A stretch of 64,000 nucleotides of DNA, taken from positions 1 through 64,000 of the forward strand of contig NZ_JBEPLU010000005.1 of NCBI RefSeq assembly GCF_040545335.1, written 5' to 3'. Every line of letters begins with the position of its first letter. The first letter of the stretch is position 1. A program made the position numbers and the translations under genes. Positions 1 to 8,856 of this stretch are shown here, one piece after another. Source of the stretch: Phenylobacterium koreense. Lineage in GTDB: Bacteria > Pseudomonadota > Alphaproteobacteria > Caulobacterales > Caulobacteraceae. The notes under the pieces are model-generated. The model had not been told where the DNA came from. It ran no database searches and saw nothing but the letters and a program-made list of their open reading frames with translations.

Positions 1-125
1 GAGATCTTGAAGATTGCTCCCGCAAGGGCCGTGGCGTTCGGTCGAAGGCATGGAACCTAATCAACACACCCCAACATGACAAGCCCAAAACACCCATAAA
101 TCGCGCACTTTCCAGGCGCCCCGAC
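1..125. other. Non-coding left edge
   Basis: Short stretch downstream of the last nar-operon gene. I see no convincing open frame, hairpin or binding site. It is probably the 3' end of the nar transcript. Confidence 0.4.
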
Positions 126-335
126 TCAGATGACCAACCAGATCGTGAGCAGGACCGCCACGATCGTCACGGCCAGCCAGATGAACGGCCAGATGGCGAC
201 CGCATTCTTCTTGACCGAGACGGTGGCCAACGGCTCGCTGCCGTGCATGGCCTCGGAATAGTCCTTGTCCACCGATCGCTTGAGATCGGGATTGAGGCCG
301 GGTTGGGCGTCGTTCGACGGATCGGGGGAAGTCAC
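126..335 (-). CDS. Small C-terminally anchored membrane protein, last gene of the nar operon
   Basis: A 69-residue protein read from a GTG at 335. The first 45 residues are polar and acidic/proline-rich (start V-T-S-P-D-P-S-N-D); the last ~22 are one hydrophobic helix ending in a short tail, so it looks tail-anchored in the inner membrane. The GTG overlaps the TGA of the upstream gene as GTGA, so it is probably translationally coupled to it. A longer frame through it is spurious: the upstream part is the shadow of the neighbouring gene, and this start fits the coupling. I do not recognise the family. The position after narI and the foldase suggests a role in assembly or membrane docking of nitrate reductase, which is inference only. 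Confidence 0.6.
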   Translation of the reverse strand: MTSPDPSNDAQPGLNPDLKRSVDKDYSEAMHGSEPLATVSVKKNAVAIWPFIWLAVTIVAVLLTIWLVI

Positions 336-643
336 GAGGTCGGCTCCGTCTTGCTGGGCGGCGCGGCGCCCGCCGCGTCGAGCCGCCATTTGACCATGGT
401 CCACAGGCAAATGCGGCCAGCATCCAGTTGATCCCTCAACCTGGACAACAGGTGAGTCCAATCCTCGGGCTGTGCGAAATCGGCGAAATCGGCCACCGCC
501 ATGCGGACATAGTCCGCCGCCGACATCGCCTCCGCGGCGGCTTGCGCCGCCACGCGATCGACGAGATCCGACGGCAGCTCGGCCATGTCGAGGGCGGCCG
601 CCGACCGCCGCGACGCGGCCAGGATGTCGCCCAGGGTCAACAT
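332..643 (-). CDS. Hypothetical protein in nar operon (103 aa)
   Basis: Soluble, mostly helical 103-residue protein with no signal peptide or membrane segment. A conserved-looking core runs from about residue 40 to 90 (S-A-A-D-Y-V-R-M-A-V, then E-D-W-T-H-L-L-S-R-L and C-L-W-T-M-V-K-W-R-L). The ATG overlaps the end of the foldase gene by 7 nt, and its stop overlaps the next start as GTGA, so the three tail genes of this operon are tightly coupled. I do not recognise a family. An accessory part in nitrate reductase maturation is plausible from position only. Confidence 0.6.
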   Translation of the reverse strand: MLTLGDILAASRRSAAALDMAELPSDLVDRVAAQAAAEAMSAADYVRMAVADFADFAQPEDWTHLLSRLRDQLDAGRICLWTMVKWRLDAAGAAPPSKTEPTS

Positions 644-1581
644 CCGCCACCGTCTGCGCAGGCGCCGAAGCCGGCGTCAGCCGGGGTGACGCTCACGCCT
701 TCGATTTGCGCGGCCTCGGCCAGCTCGGCGACGAATTGCGCAGCCCCTATCGTCCAGCCCCGCGCCTCCAGCATGTCGCGAATCTTCGGCTCAACCACCT
801 CGAAGGGAAGCTGACGGCCGGGGATTCGGCGCTCAAGACGCACCACATGCCAGCCGAATCGCGACCGCACCGGCGCTTGCGCAGTATGCCCGTCCGCGAG
901 CGCTTCGATCGCCTCCTGCACCTCCCCTACGAGCTCACCGCGGCGAATCTGGCCGAGCGAACCGCCTTGCGCGCCGGTCGGACAGGCCGAGCGGGTGGCC
1001 GCCTCGGCGAAGGCCTGACGGGAATCCCCGATTTCCGCCACCAACGCCCTGGCCTCGGCCTCGGCCTGCGCCCAGGCTGCGGCGTCGTCTCCGGCCGGCT
1101 CGATCAGTATGTGCGCAGGCTCGAACAAGGTCGGCGTGACGAACTTCTCCTGCAGGCCCTCGTAGACGCGCCGCAACTCGGAAGGGCTCGGGTCGGCGGG
1201 AACGACCGCCTCCTCGAGGATCTGGCGAATGAGGCTTTCATCCTCGGTCTCGTACCGCCCCTCCCCAACGCTCTCGGGCGCCGGTCGCATGCCTCTCCGC
1301 CGGGCCTCGGCCAGCAGCAGCCTGCGCACGACCAGGGCGCGTGCCGCCGCCTCCCATGCCGCCTGGGGATCAGGACCAGGATGATTCTGCGTCTCCTGGG
1401 CGATGGCCTCGGGCGTAATCTCCTCCCCATGGACTCGCACGATCGGTTGCAGAGGACGGCTGGCCCGCCCGCCGCCGCCACAACCACAGCCGCTCGCTTC
1501 CGCGGTCGCCTGGCTTTTCGGCGGCGCGGCCGCTCGCTCGCCCGCCCGTGAAGTCGTGAGGACAAAGCGGGCGTCGGTCAT
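637..1581 (-). CDS. Parvulin-type peptidyl-prolyl isomerase / foldase of the nar operon
   Basis: 314 residues. The C-terminal half (about 150-255) has the PpiC/SurA parvulin pattern: the F-E-P-A-H-I-L-I strand, the Q-G-G-S-L-G turn, and the R-F-G-W-H-V-V closing strand. The N-terminal half is a helical SurA/NifM-like chaperone arm. There is no signal peptide, so it should act in the cytoplasm, as NifM does for nitrogenase. Cysteines sit in a C-G-C-G-G-G-G stretch near residue 32 and in a C-x5-C tail at the very C-terminus, which is unusual for a parvulin. The ATG overlaps the narI stop (ATGA). Likely role: folding of cytoplasmic NarGH or of NarI before assembly. The family call is firm; the substrate is inferred from the operon. 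Confidence 0.8.
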   Translation of the reverse strand: MTDARFVLTTSRAGERAAAPPKSQATAEASGCGCGGGGRASRPLQPIVRVHGEEITPEAIAQETQNHPGPDPQAAWEAAARALVVRRLLLAEARRRGMRPAPESVGEGRYETEDESLIRQILEEAVVPADPSPSELRRVYEGLQEKFVTPTLFEPAHILIEPAGDDAAAWAQAEAEARALVAEIGDSRQAFAEAATRSACPTGAQGGSLGQIRRGELVGEVQEAIEALADGHTAQAPVRSRFGWHVVRLERRIPGRQLPFEVVEPKIRDMLEARGWTIGAAQFVAELAEAAQIEGVSVTPADAGFGACADGGGC

Positions 1582-2369
1582 TGGCTTTCTTCCACCCCTG
1601 CCCTTTGCACGACGGGACCGCCATAGCTCGGGGCGGCGCCCGCCTCTCCGTGCGAGAGCGAGGCGGGCTGAGGACGACGCACGGCGCCGCGACTGCGCAC
1701 CAACTGATAGCCAGGCCGCACGAGGTAGAAGATCGGGATGCTCCAGATGTGCACCAGCCGACTGAACGGGGTGATCATGAAGAGCGTCAGCCCCAGGATG
1801 ATGTGCAGCTTGTAGACCAGGGCCGCATCCACGATCAGGTCCGCGGCGCGCGGATTGAAGGTCAGGAGCCCGTTGGCCCAGCCCATGAACAGCAGCATCT
1901 CCTCGCCATTGAGATGCTGCATCGTCCAGTAGGTGGTGGCGATGCCGAGCGTAAGCTGCAGCCAGAGCAGGACCAGCACCGCGATGTCCGTCCAGTGTGA
2001 GCTGCGGCGGATGCGCGAATCGAACAGCCGCCTATGAAGCAGCAAGGTCGCGCCGACCCAGGCCATGATCCCCGCAGCGCCACCGACAAGGAGGGCCGCC
2101 CGCTGCTTGAAGCCATGCTCGATACCAACGGCGTCGAACACGTTGACCGGCGTCAGCAGGCCGACGAAGTGACCCCCCAGCAGGATGAGGACGCCCATGT
2201 GGAAGAGATTGGAGCCCAGCACCATCTGCTTGCGCCGCAGGAACTGGCTCGACTGGGACCGCCAAGTGTACTGGGCCATGTCGAAGCGAAAGATGCTGCC
2301 GACGATCAGCACAGTCACGGCGAGATATGGATACCAGCCGAAGGCGAGCTGATTGATGAAGGACTGCAT
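1578..2369 (-). CDS. narI: Respiratory nitrate reductase gamma subunit, cytochrome b
   Basis: 263 residues with five hydrophobic helices, the length and topology of NarI. The subunit oxidises quinol at the periplasmic side and passes electrons through two b haems to NarH. Candidate haem-ligand histidines lie in the N-L-F-H-M-G and G-G-H-F-V-G segments (helix 2) and in K-L-H-I-I-L-G and R-L-V-H-I-W-S (helix 5). A GAGGAG ribosome site lies 7 nt before the ATG. The gene follows narJ by 10 nt and overlaps the foldase gene by 4 nt. Confidence 0.95.
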   Translation of the reverse strand: MQSFINQLAFGWYPYLAVTVLIVGSIFRFDMAQYTWRSQSSQFLRRKQMVLGSNLFHMGVLILLGGHFVGLLTPVNVFDAVGIEHGFKQRAALLVGGAAGIMAWVGATLLLHRRLFDSRIRRSSHWTDIAVLVLLWLQLTLGIATTYWTMQHLNGEEMLLFMGWANGLLTFNPRAADLIVDAALVYKLHIILGLTLFMITPFSRLVHIWSIPIFYLVRPGYQLVRSRGAVRRPQPASLSHGEAGAAPSYGGPVVQRAGVEESQ

Positions 2370-2379
2370 GACATGCTCC

Positions 2380-3075
2380 TCAGCTAGCCGACGGCGGGCG
2401 GTCGGCGGGTCGCTTCCAGGCTCTCAGCTTGGCGACGAACCCGGTGGGCTGCGGTGTCTCGGGCCCGAACCTGACGGGCGCCTCTTCCCAGGCCGCATCG
2501 ACCGCGGTGAAGTCGTCGGCGCTGGCGTCGGGCTGGCGACGCAGGTCCTCGATGGCGTCCGGATCCACCCGGGCGCCGGAAAGCTCGACGATCGCCTGCA
2601 GCACGGCCGCATAGGGAGTCCGCCGCTTGGCCAGGCGCTCGAACAGGGCCTGGAAGACATGGGACGGTTGGGCCAGTAACCGCCGCGCCTCGCGCGCCGG
2701 CAAGAGCGAGGCGAACTCCAGGAACGCCGGCAGGTAGTCCGGCAACTCGTCGGGGGTCATGTAGAAGCCCTGAGCGAGATAGGTCTCGCGCAGGTCGATC
2801 ATGGCCTGGCCGCGTTCGCGACTTTCGCCATGCACATGTTCGAAAAGATGCAGCGACAGCGAGCGCGTACGATCGAACAGGTCGGTGTAGCGCCCCTGGA
2901 GATCGAGCAGTTCATCGCGGGCGAACTCCTCGAACAGCGGGTCCAGCGCCGATCGCGTCCTGGGCTTGAGGTCGTGTTCGCTGGCGATCGCCGCGCGCAA
3001 CGACTGAGCGTCGGCCTTCAGCTCCTCGGTCGGATAGGACAACAGGAGCGATAGCGCCTTGAGGGTGCGGCTCAT
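2380..3075 (-). CDS. narJ: Nitrate reductase molybdenum cofactor assembly chaperone
   Basis: 231 residues, all-helical TorD/NarJ family. The start M-S-R-T-L-K-A-L-S-L-L-L-S-Y-P is the typical NarJ opening, and the central L-H-L-F-E-H-V-H-G segment is diagnostic. NarJ binds the N-terminus of NarG and holds it until the Mo-bis-MGD cofactor and FeS centre are in. Starts inside the narH stop (ATGA overlap), in the canonical G-H-J-I order. Confidence 0.95.
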   Translation of the reverse strand: MSRTLKALSLLLSYPTEELKADAQSLRAAIASEHDLKPRTRSALDPLFEEFARDELLDLQGRYTDLFDRTRSLSLHLFEHVHGESRERGQAMIDLRETYLAQGFYMTPDELPDYLPAFLEFASLLPAREARRLLAQPSHVFQALFERLAKRRTPYAAVLQAIVELSGARVDPDAIEDLRRQPDASADDFTAVDAAWEEAPVRFGPETPQPTGFVAKLRAWKRPADRPPSAS

Positions 3076-4598
3076 GTGGGGATGTCCATGTACTTCTTGC
3101 GCGGTGTGTGACCTGGCCGGCCGAAGAGGTCGGCCTTGGTGGTGCCGTTGGAACCTTCCCGGAAGGCGAAGCCGGCCGCGCCACGCAGCCAGTAGGCGTC
3201 CTCCGTGTCCTCACGGTGCGTGGTCGGGATCACGTAGCGGTCTTCGTAGGCCGCCAAGCCCATGTATCGATACATTTCCTCGATGACCGCGCCCGACAGG
3301 CCCACACGCTGCGCGATAGCTTCATTGACTACCCCGTCGACCGTCTTGGACCGCATGTAGGCCCGCATCGCGAGCATCCGCTCCAGAGCCTGGGCGACCG
3401 GCTCTTCAGCGCCGGCCGTAAGGAGATTGGCCAGATACCGCAGGGGAATCCGGAGCGAGCGGACGTCCGGCATGCCGTCGTTGACGGTCATCTTGCCGAC
3501 CTCGGCCGCCGACTGGATCGGCGACAGCGGCGGCACGTACCAGACCATCGGCAAGGTCCGGTATTCGGGATGCAGCGGGAAGGCCACCTTCCATTCGCAG
3601 GCCATCTTCCAGATCGGCGAGCGGGTGGCCGCCTCGATCCAGGTCTCCGGCACCCCGTCGCGGCGGGCCCGCTCCTGAACGGCGACGTCGTTCGGGTCGA
3701 GGAAAACCGACAACTGCGCGTCGTAGAGGTCCTTGGGGTCCTCGACGCTGGCGGCCTCCTTGATGCGGTCAGCGTCATAGAGAATGACGCCGAGGTAGCG
3801 GATGCGCCCGACGCAGGTCTCCGAGCAGACCGTCGGCTGACCGGCCTCGATGCGGGGAAAGCAGAAGATGCACTTCTCCGACTTCCCGGTGGACCAGTTG
3901 TAATAGACCTTCTTGTAGGGGCAGCCGGAGACGCACATGCGCCAGCCGCGGCAGCGCTCCTGGTCGATCAGGACGATGCCGTCCTCAGCCCGCTTGTAGA
4001 TCGCCCCCGAGGGACAGGCCGCCAGGCACGCCGGGTTCAGGCAGTGCTCGCAGAGCCGCGGCAGGTACATCAGGAAGGTGTTCTCGAACTGGCCGTAGAT
4101 CTCCTTCTGGACGCCCTCGAAGTTGTAGTCCTGAGAGCGCTTGGAGAACTCGCCGCCGAGATCGTCCTCCCAGTTGCCGCTCCACTCGACCTTCTTCATC
4201 GGCTCGCCCGTGATCAGCGAGCGCGGCTTGGCCGTGGGTTGCGCCTGGAGCTCCGGCGCCTTTTCGAGCCATTCGTATTCGAAGGTATAGGGCTCATAGA
4301 AGTCGTCGATCTCGGGAAGATCGGGATTGGCGAAGATCTTCGACAGGATCCGCCACTTGGCGCCCATGCGCGGCTCGATGCGGCCGTTGGGTTTGCGGAC
4401 CCACCCGCCTTTCCAGCGCCTCTGGTTCTCCCAGTCCTTGGGATAGCCGATGCCGGGTTTGCTCTCGACGTTGTTGAACCAGACGTATTCGACCCCCTCG
4501 CGGTTGGTCCAAACGTTCTTGCAGGTGATGGAGCAGGTGTGACACCCGATGCACTTGTCGAGATTCAGCACCATGCAGACTTGAGCGCGGACCTTCAT
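3072..4598 (-). CDS. narH: Respiratory nitrate reductase beta subunit, iron-sulfur protein
   Basis: 508 residues, full length for NarH. Four cysteine groups that bind three [4Fe-4S] and one [3Fe-4S] centre are visible: C-I-G-C-H-T-C-S-I-T-C at residues 16-26; C-E-H-C-L-N-P-A-C with A-C-P; C-R-G-W-R-M-C-V-S-G-C-P, where Trp replaces a Cys as is normal for the 3Fe centre; and C-I-F-C...C-S-E-T-C. It relays electrons from NarI haem to NarG on the cytoplasmic face. The ATG shares one base with the narG stop (TGATG). Confidence 0.97.
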   Translation of the reverse strand: MKVRAQVCMVLNLDKCIGCHTCSITCKNVWTNREGVEYVWFNNVESKPGIGYPKDWENQRRWKGGWVRKPNGRIEPRMGAKWRILSKIFANPDLPEIDDFYEPYTFEYEWLEKAPELQAQPTAKPRSLITGEPMKKVEWSGNWEDDLGGEFSKRSQDYNFEGVQKEIYGQFENTFLMYLPRLCEHCLNPACLAACPSGAIYKRAEDGIVLIDQERCRGWRMCVSGCPYKKVYYNWSTGKSEKCIFCFPRIEAGQPTVCSETCVGRIRYLGVILYDADRIKEAASVEDPKDLYDAQLSVFLDPNDVAVQERARRDGVPETWIEAATRSPIWKMACEWKVAFPLHPEYRTLPMVWYVPPLSPIQSAAEVGKMTVNDGMPDVRSLRIPLRYLANLLTAGAEEPVAQALERMLAMRAYMRSKTVDGVVNEAIAQRVGLSGAVIEEMYRYMGLAAYEDRYVIPTTHREDTEDAYWLRGAAGFAFREGSNGTTKADLFGRPGHTPRKKYMDIPT

Positions 4599-7500
4599 CA
4601 GACGCGGGCCTCCTGCTCGACCTGGGCTGCAGCTTTGTCGAACCAGTTGAGCTGGCTCATCTTGCGAACGATGATGAACTCGTCGCGATTAGCCCCCACG
4701 GTGCCATAGTAGTTGAAGCCGTAGGCCAGGTGGACGTAGCCGCCGATCATGTGCGTCGGCTTCATATTGATGCGGGTGACGGAGTTATGGATTCCGCCCC
4801 GCTGGCCGGTGATCTCCGAGCCGATGGTGCCCACCAGCTTCTCCTGGGCGTGGTACATGATGGCCAGCCCCTCGGGCACGCGCTGGGAGACGATCGCGCG
4901 GGCGGTCAATGCGCCATTGACATTGAAGGCCTCGATCCAGTCGTTGTCGGAGAGCCCGGCCTTTTCGGCGTCCACCTCGCTGATCCAGATGCTGGGGCCG
5001 CCGCGGCTCAGCGACAGCATGATCAGGTTTTCGCAATAGGTGGAGTGGATGCCCCACTTCTGGTGAGGCGTAACGAGGTTCAGCACGATCTCGGCGTTGC
5101 CGTTGGGCAGTTTGCCGACGACGGACTGATAGGAACGGGTGTCGATGGGCGGCCGCCAGGTGCAGAGCTCCTCGCCGAAGGCCCGCATCCACGGATGGTC
5201 CTGATAGAGCTGTTGGCGCCCGCTGAGCGTCCGCCACGGGATCAACTCATGCACGTTGGTCCAGCCGGCGTTGTAGCAAACCTCCTCGGACTCGATCCCC
5301 GACCAGGTCGGTGAGGAGATGATCTTGCGCGGCTGGGAAGCCACGTCGCGAAAGCGGATCTTCTCGTCTTCCTTGCCTTCCGCGAGATGAGCGTGCTCAC
5401 GGCCCGTGAATTCCGAGAGCGCGGCCCAGGCCCGCATCGCGACCTCGCCATTGGTTTCCGGCGCGAGCATCAGGACGGTTTCGCAGGCGTCGATGTCGGT
5501 CAGCACGCGCGGCCGGCCCTTGGTCGGACCCTGCAGCGCCGTACCATTGAGGGCCGCCAGGTGTTTGACTTCCTCCTCGGTGTTCCAGACCAGCCCCTTG
5601 CTTCCGTTGCCCTTGGCTTCCAGCAAAGGACCAATGGCGGTGAACCGCGCATAGGTGTTCGGGTAGTCTCGCTCGACCAGGCTCACCTTCGGCATGGTGA
5701 GGCCCGGGACGGGTTCGCACTCGCCCTTGCCCCAGTCCTTCACATCGTAGGGCTGAGCCAACTCCTCCGCCGCATCGTGCTGGATCGGGGTGAGCATCAG
5801 GTCGTGCTCCACCCCCAGCACCTCGGAGCACACCTCTGAGAACGTCTTGGCGATACCGCGGAAGATCTCCCAGTCCGTCTTGGAGTCCCACAGGGGATCC
5901 ACCGCCGCCGTCAGCGGATGGATGAACGGGTGCATGTCGGAGGTGTTGAGATCGTGCTTCTCGTACCAGGTCGAGGAGGCCAGCACGATGTCGGCATAGA
6001 GCGCCGTGGTGGAGAGCCGGAAGTCGATGCTGACCATCAGGTCGAGCTTTCCGATGGGCGCTTCGTCGCGCCAGACCACCTCTTCGGGCCTGGCGCCGCC
6101 GGTCTTGGCGAGATCTTCGCCGATCACGCCGTGCAGAGATCCGACGAGGTGCTTGAGAAAATACTCATGCCCCTTTCCGCTCGCGCCCAGGACGTTGGAT
6201 CGCCAGAAGAACATATTGCGCGGCCAGTTCACCGGGTTGTCTGGATCATGGCAGCTCATCTTCAGGGCGCCCGACTTCAGGCCCGCCGCCGTCCACTCGC
6301 CGGGATCCTGGCCGCTGGCTTTCAGTTCCCGTCCGAGGTCGAGCGTGTTGGCCTCCAGGGCCGGCGTCGAAGGAAGCCAGCCCATGCGTTCGGCCCGGAT
6401 GTTCCAGTCAATGGCGCTTTCCGGCCATGCCGCGTCCTGCGCAGTGGGCGAGAGCATGTCGGTCATGCGCAGGCTGTCGTATCGCCACTGATCCGTATGG
6501 GCGTACCAGAAGGAGGTCGCGTTCTGCTGGCGGACGGGCCGAATCCAGTCGAGTGCGAAGGCCAGCGGCGCCCATCCGGTCTGAGGCCTCAGCTTCTCCT
6601 GGCCGACATAGTGCGCCCAGCCGCCGCCGGACTGACCCACGCAGCCGCAGAGCACCAGCATGTTGATGATGCCGCGGTAGGTCATGTCCATGTGGTACCA
6701 GTGGTTGATCCCGGCTCCGACGATGACCATCGACCGGCCCTTGGTCTTTTCGGCATTCTCGGCGAACTGGCGAGCCACTGAAATGATGGCCTCACGGGGC
6801 GTACCAGTGACCCGCTCGGCCCAGGCGGGCGTGAAGGGCGCGTCGTCATCGTAGCTTTGCGCGACGTTCTGGCCGCCGAAGCCGCGGTCGAGCCCATAGT
6901 TGGCGCAGAAGAGGTCGAATACCGTGGCCACCAGCGCCTCGCCGTCCTTCAACGCCATGCGGCGCGCAGGCACGTTGCGGGTCAGAACGTCCGGATGGTC
7001 GGTCGCCACAAAGGTCGCGGGCGCATCGCCCCCAAAGTAGGGGAAATCGACTGGCGCGATCTCGTCATGCGCGTCGGCGAGCGTCAGCCGCAGTCGGATG
7101 TCTCGCCCTTGCCCATCCTTCTGTTCGAGGTTCCATTTGCCCTTGTCGCCCCATCGGTGTCCCGCCGAGCCTTGCGGACAGACCGGCTGGCCCGTGCCCT
7201 CGTCGAGACCGACCGTCTTCCAGTCCGGCTTGTTCGCCTCCCCCAACGCGTCGGGGAAGTCGGCGGCGCGCAGCATGCGATCGGCGACGTAGCGGCCGTC
7301 CTTCGGGATGAGTCGCACCAGCAGCGGCAGGTCCGAGTACCTGCGGACATAGTCGTCGAAGTAGGGAACTGTCCTGCCAAGGAAGAACTCGCGCAGGATG
7401 ACGTGACCCATCGCCAGCGCGAGGGCGGCATCCGTGCCCTGCTTGGGGTGCAGCCAAAGGTCCGAAAACTTGGCGGCTTCGTTGAAGTCCGGCGCCACGA

Positions 7501-8335
7501 CGACGCTGCGGGCTCCCCGGTAGCGCACCTCGGTATAGAAGTGGGCGTCCGGCGAGCGGGTCATGGGGATGTTCGAGCCCCAGACAATCAGAAACCCCGC
7601 ATTGTACCAGTCGGCCGATTCCGGCACGTCGGTCTGCTCGCCCCAGGTCTGAGGCGAAGACGGCGGCAGGTCGCAGTACCAGTCGTAAAAGCTGAGGGGC
7701 ACGCCGCCGATCAGCGAAAGATATCGGCTGCCGGCGGCGTAGGAGATCATCGACATCGCCGGGATTGGCGAGAAGCCGGTCACCCGGTCGGGCCCGTACT
7801 TCTTGATCGTATAGGCGTTGGCGGCCGCGATGATCTCGTTGGCCTCGTCCCAACCAACCCGCACAAACCCGCCACGACCACGGCGGCTGACCCAGTCCTT
7901 GCGCTTCTCCGGTGCCTCGACGATCGAGCGCCAGGCCGCGACGGGAGACCGGCTCTTGCGCGCTTCGCGCCAGTGGCGCAGCAGGCGTCCACGGACCAGC
8001 GGGTATTTCAGCCGCGCGCCAGAATAGAGGTACCAACTGTAGCTGGCGCCGCGCGGGCAGCCGCGCGGCTCGTGATTGGGCAGGTCCGGACGCGTGCGGG
8101 GATAGTCGGTCTGCTGGGTTTCCCAGGCGACGATCCCGCCCTTGACGTAGATCTTCCAGGAGCACGAGCCGGTGCAGTTCACACCGTGTGTCGAGCGCAC
8201 GATTTTGTCGGCCGCCCAACGTTTGCGATAGGCGTCCTCCCAGCCGCGGTCCTCCCGAGTGGTCATGCCGTGGCCGTCAGCAAAGGGCTCACGCTCGCGG
8301 GCGAAGTAGGTCAGGCGGTCCAGGAGGTGGCTCAT
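4598..8335 (-). CDS. narG: Respiratory nitrate reductase alpha subunit (Mo-bis-MGD)
   Basis: 1245 residues, the normal NarG length. The N-terminus contains F-A-D-G-H-G and S-T-H-G-V-N-C-T-G-S-C-S-W, where His50, Cys54 and Cys58 match the unusual His/Cys ligands of the FS0 cluster. G-S-N-I-P-M-T-R-S-P-D-A-H-F contains the Asp expected to ligate molybdenum. It reduces nitrate to nitrite in the cytoplasm. There is no cleavable Tat signal, as in other membrane-bound NarG proteins. An AAGGAC ribosome site lies within the end of the upstream narK remnant, whose TGA overlaps the narG ATG. Confidence 0.98.
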   Translation of the reverse strand: MSHLLDRLTYFAREREPFADGHGMTTREDRGWEDAYRKRWAADKIVRSTHGVNCTGSCSWKIYVKGGIVAWETQQTDYPRTRPDLPNHEPRGCPRGASYSWYLYSGARLKYPLVRGRLLRHWREARKSRSPVAAWRSIVEAPEKRKDWVSRRGRGGFVRVGWDEANEIIAAANAYTIKKYGPDRVTGFSPIPAMSMISYAAGSRYLSLIGGVPLSFYDWYCDLPPSSPQTWGEQTDVPESADWYNAGFLIVWGSNIPMTRSPDAHFYTEVRYRGARSVVVAPDFNEAAKFSDLWLHPKQGTDAALALAMGHVILREFFLGRTVPYFDDYVRRYSDLPLLVRLIPKDGRYVADRMLRAADFPDALGEANKPDWKTVGLDEGTGQPVCPQGSAGHRWGDKGKWNLEQKDGQGRDIRLRLTLADAHDEIAPVDFPYFGGDAPATFVATDHPDVLTRNVPARRMALKDGEALVATVFDLFCANYGLDRGFGGQNVAQSYDDDAPFTPAWAERVTGTPREAIISVARQFAENAEKTKGRSMVIVGAGINHWYHMDMTYRGIINMLVLCGCVGQSGGGWAHYVGQEKLRPQTGWAPLAFALDWIRPVRQQNATSFWYAHTDQWRYDSLRMTDMLSPTAQDAAWPESAIDWNIRAERMGWLPSTPALEANTLDLGRELKASGQDPGEWTAAGLKSGALKMSCHDPDNPVNWPRNMFFWRSNVLGASGKGHEYFLKHLVGSLHGVIGEDLAKTGGARPEEVVWRDEAPIGKLDLMVSIDFRLSTTALYADIVLASSTWYEKHDLNTSDMHPFIHPLTAAVDPLWDSKTDWEIFRGIAKTFSEVCSEVLGVEHDLMLTPIQHDAAEELAQPYDVKDWGKGECEPVPGLTMPKVSLVERDYPNTYARFTAIGPLLEAKGNGSKGLVWNTEEEVKHLAALNGTALQGPTKGRPRVLTDIDACETVLMLAPETNGEVAMRAWAALSEFTGREHAHLAEGKEDEKIRFRDVASQPRKIISSPTWSGIESEEVCYNAGWTNVHELIPWRTLSGRQQLYQDHPWMRAFGEELCTWRPPIDTRSYQSVVGKLPNGNAEIVLNLVTPHQKWGIHSTYCENLIMLSLSRGGPSIWISEVDAEKAGLSDNDWIEAFNVNGALTARAIVSQRVPEGLAIMYHAQEKLVGTIGSEITGQRGGIHNSVTRINMKPTHMIGGYVHLAYGFNYYGTVGANRDEFIIVRKMSQLNWFDKAAAQVEQEARV

Positions 8336-8592
8336 GGGCGTCCTTGCAGAGCTGGTCGGGTTCGGAAACCGGCTATGGCCGAGGCGAAGCTGTTCACTGC
8401 GGCGGCGGCCTGGGACAGATCACCGGAGCCAAGGTCAAACTGATCGGCGATCGCAAGGCCGGCGATGCAGAAGATGGTCCAGGCCGCAAAGCACAGCGCA
8501 AACGCCGGGGCGCTCATCCAAAGTGCGCGACTAGCACGCGGCGCATTGGCGCCCAACGCTTCACTCACGGCATCCCCCGTCCTTGGGCGCAC
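8332..8592 (-). pseudogene. Truncated narK remnant coupled to narG
   Basis: An 86-residue frame (GTG at 8592; a GTG at 8568 is equally possible, preceded by GGGGG). Its middle, R-A-L-W-M-S-A-P-A-F-A-L-C-F-A-A-W-T-I-F, closely matches the first helix of the intact NarK fusion encoded at 10-12.7 kb (R-A-L-W-V-S-T-I-A-F-A-A-C-F-A-V-W-T-L-F). The match extends to about I-x-G-L; after that the sequence is unrelated and stops at a TGA overlapping the narG ATG. The rest of the roughly 400-residue transporter is missing. I read it as the 5' end of an old narK gene fused by deletion to narG. It may survive because its translation delivers ribosomes to narG. It could instead be a retained one-helix membrane protein. 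Confidence 0.6.
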
Positions 8593-8856
8593 GTCTAGAA
8601 TTTCACAACGACGGAGTCGTAGACTTGTTCCGGCTTACTAATGGAATCCCTTGGCAGGAGCGGCTGCATACGTTGCGCGACCGCCGCGGGCAGGCTTAAT
8701 GCTCCATAAACCATGCATCTGCTTTGCGTGGCCTTCGCCTACGCGCAAAGCCTCATCGCGCGCGTCTGGGCGATGCCGTTCGACCGCCGAGACCGCCCGG
8801 GGTGCGGAGCCTCTAGTGTAGAGCTTCCGGCGCAGACGCAGCGCCGAACGCGTCCT
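8593..8856. promoter_or_regulatory. Probable nar operon promoter region, no clear operator
   Basis: 264 nt between the hydrolase gene and the narK remnant, both on the minus strand, so the nar promoter should lie here. I looked for TTG-N8-CAA FNR/FixK sites and found none. An 8-bp inverted repeat (GCTTTGCG at 8721-8728, CGCAAAGC at 8744-8751) could be a weak hairpin ending the hydrolase transcript. It has no T-run. Confidence 0.35.

Noticed and set aside
3108..4709. 533-codon plus-strand frame opposite narH
   Set aside because: It is antisense to a complete NarH with all cysteine motifs; composition (A/G/R/D/V) is typical of a GC shadow.
8721..8751. GCTTTGCG/CGCAAAGC hairpin as terminator of the hydrolase gene
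   Set aside because: It is 106 nt past the stop and without a T-run; kept only as a remark in the region entry.
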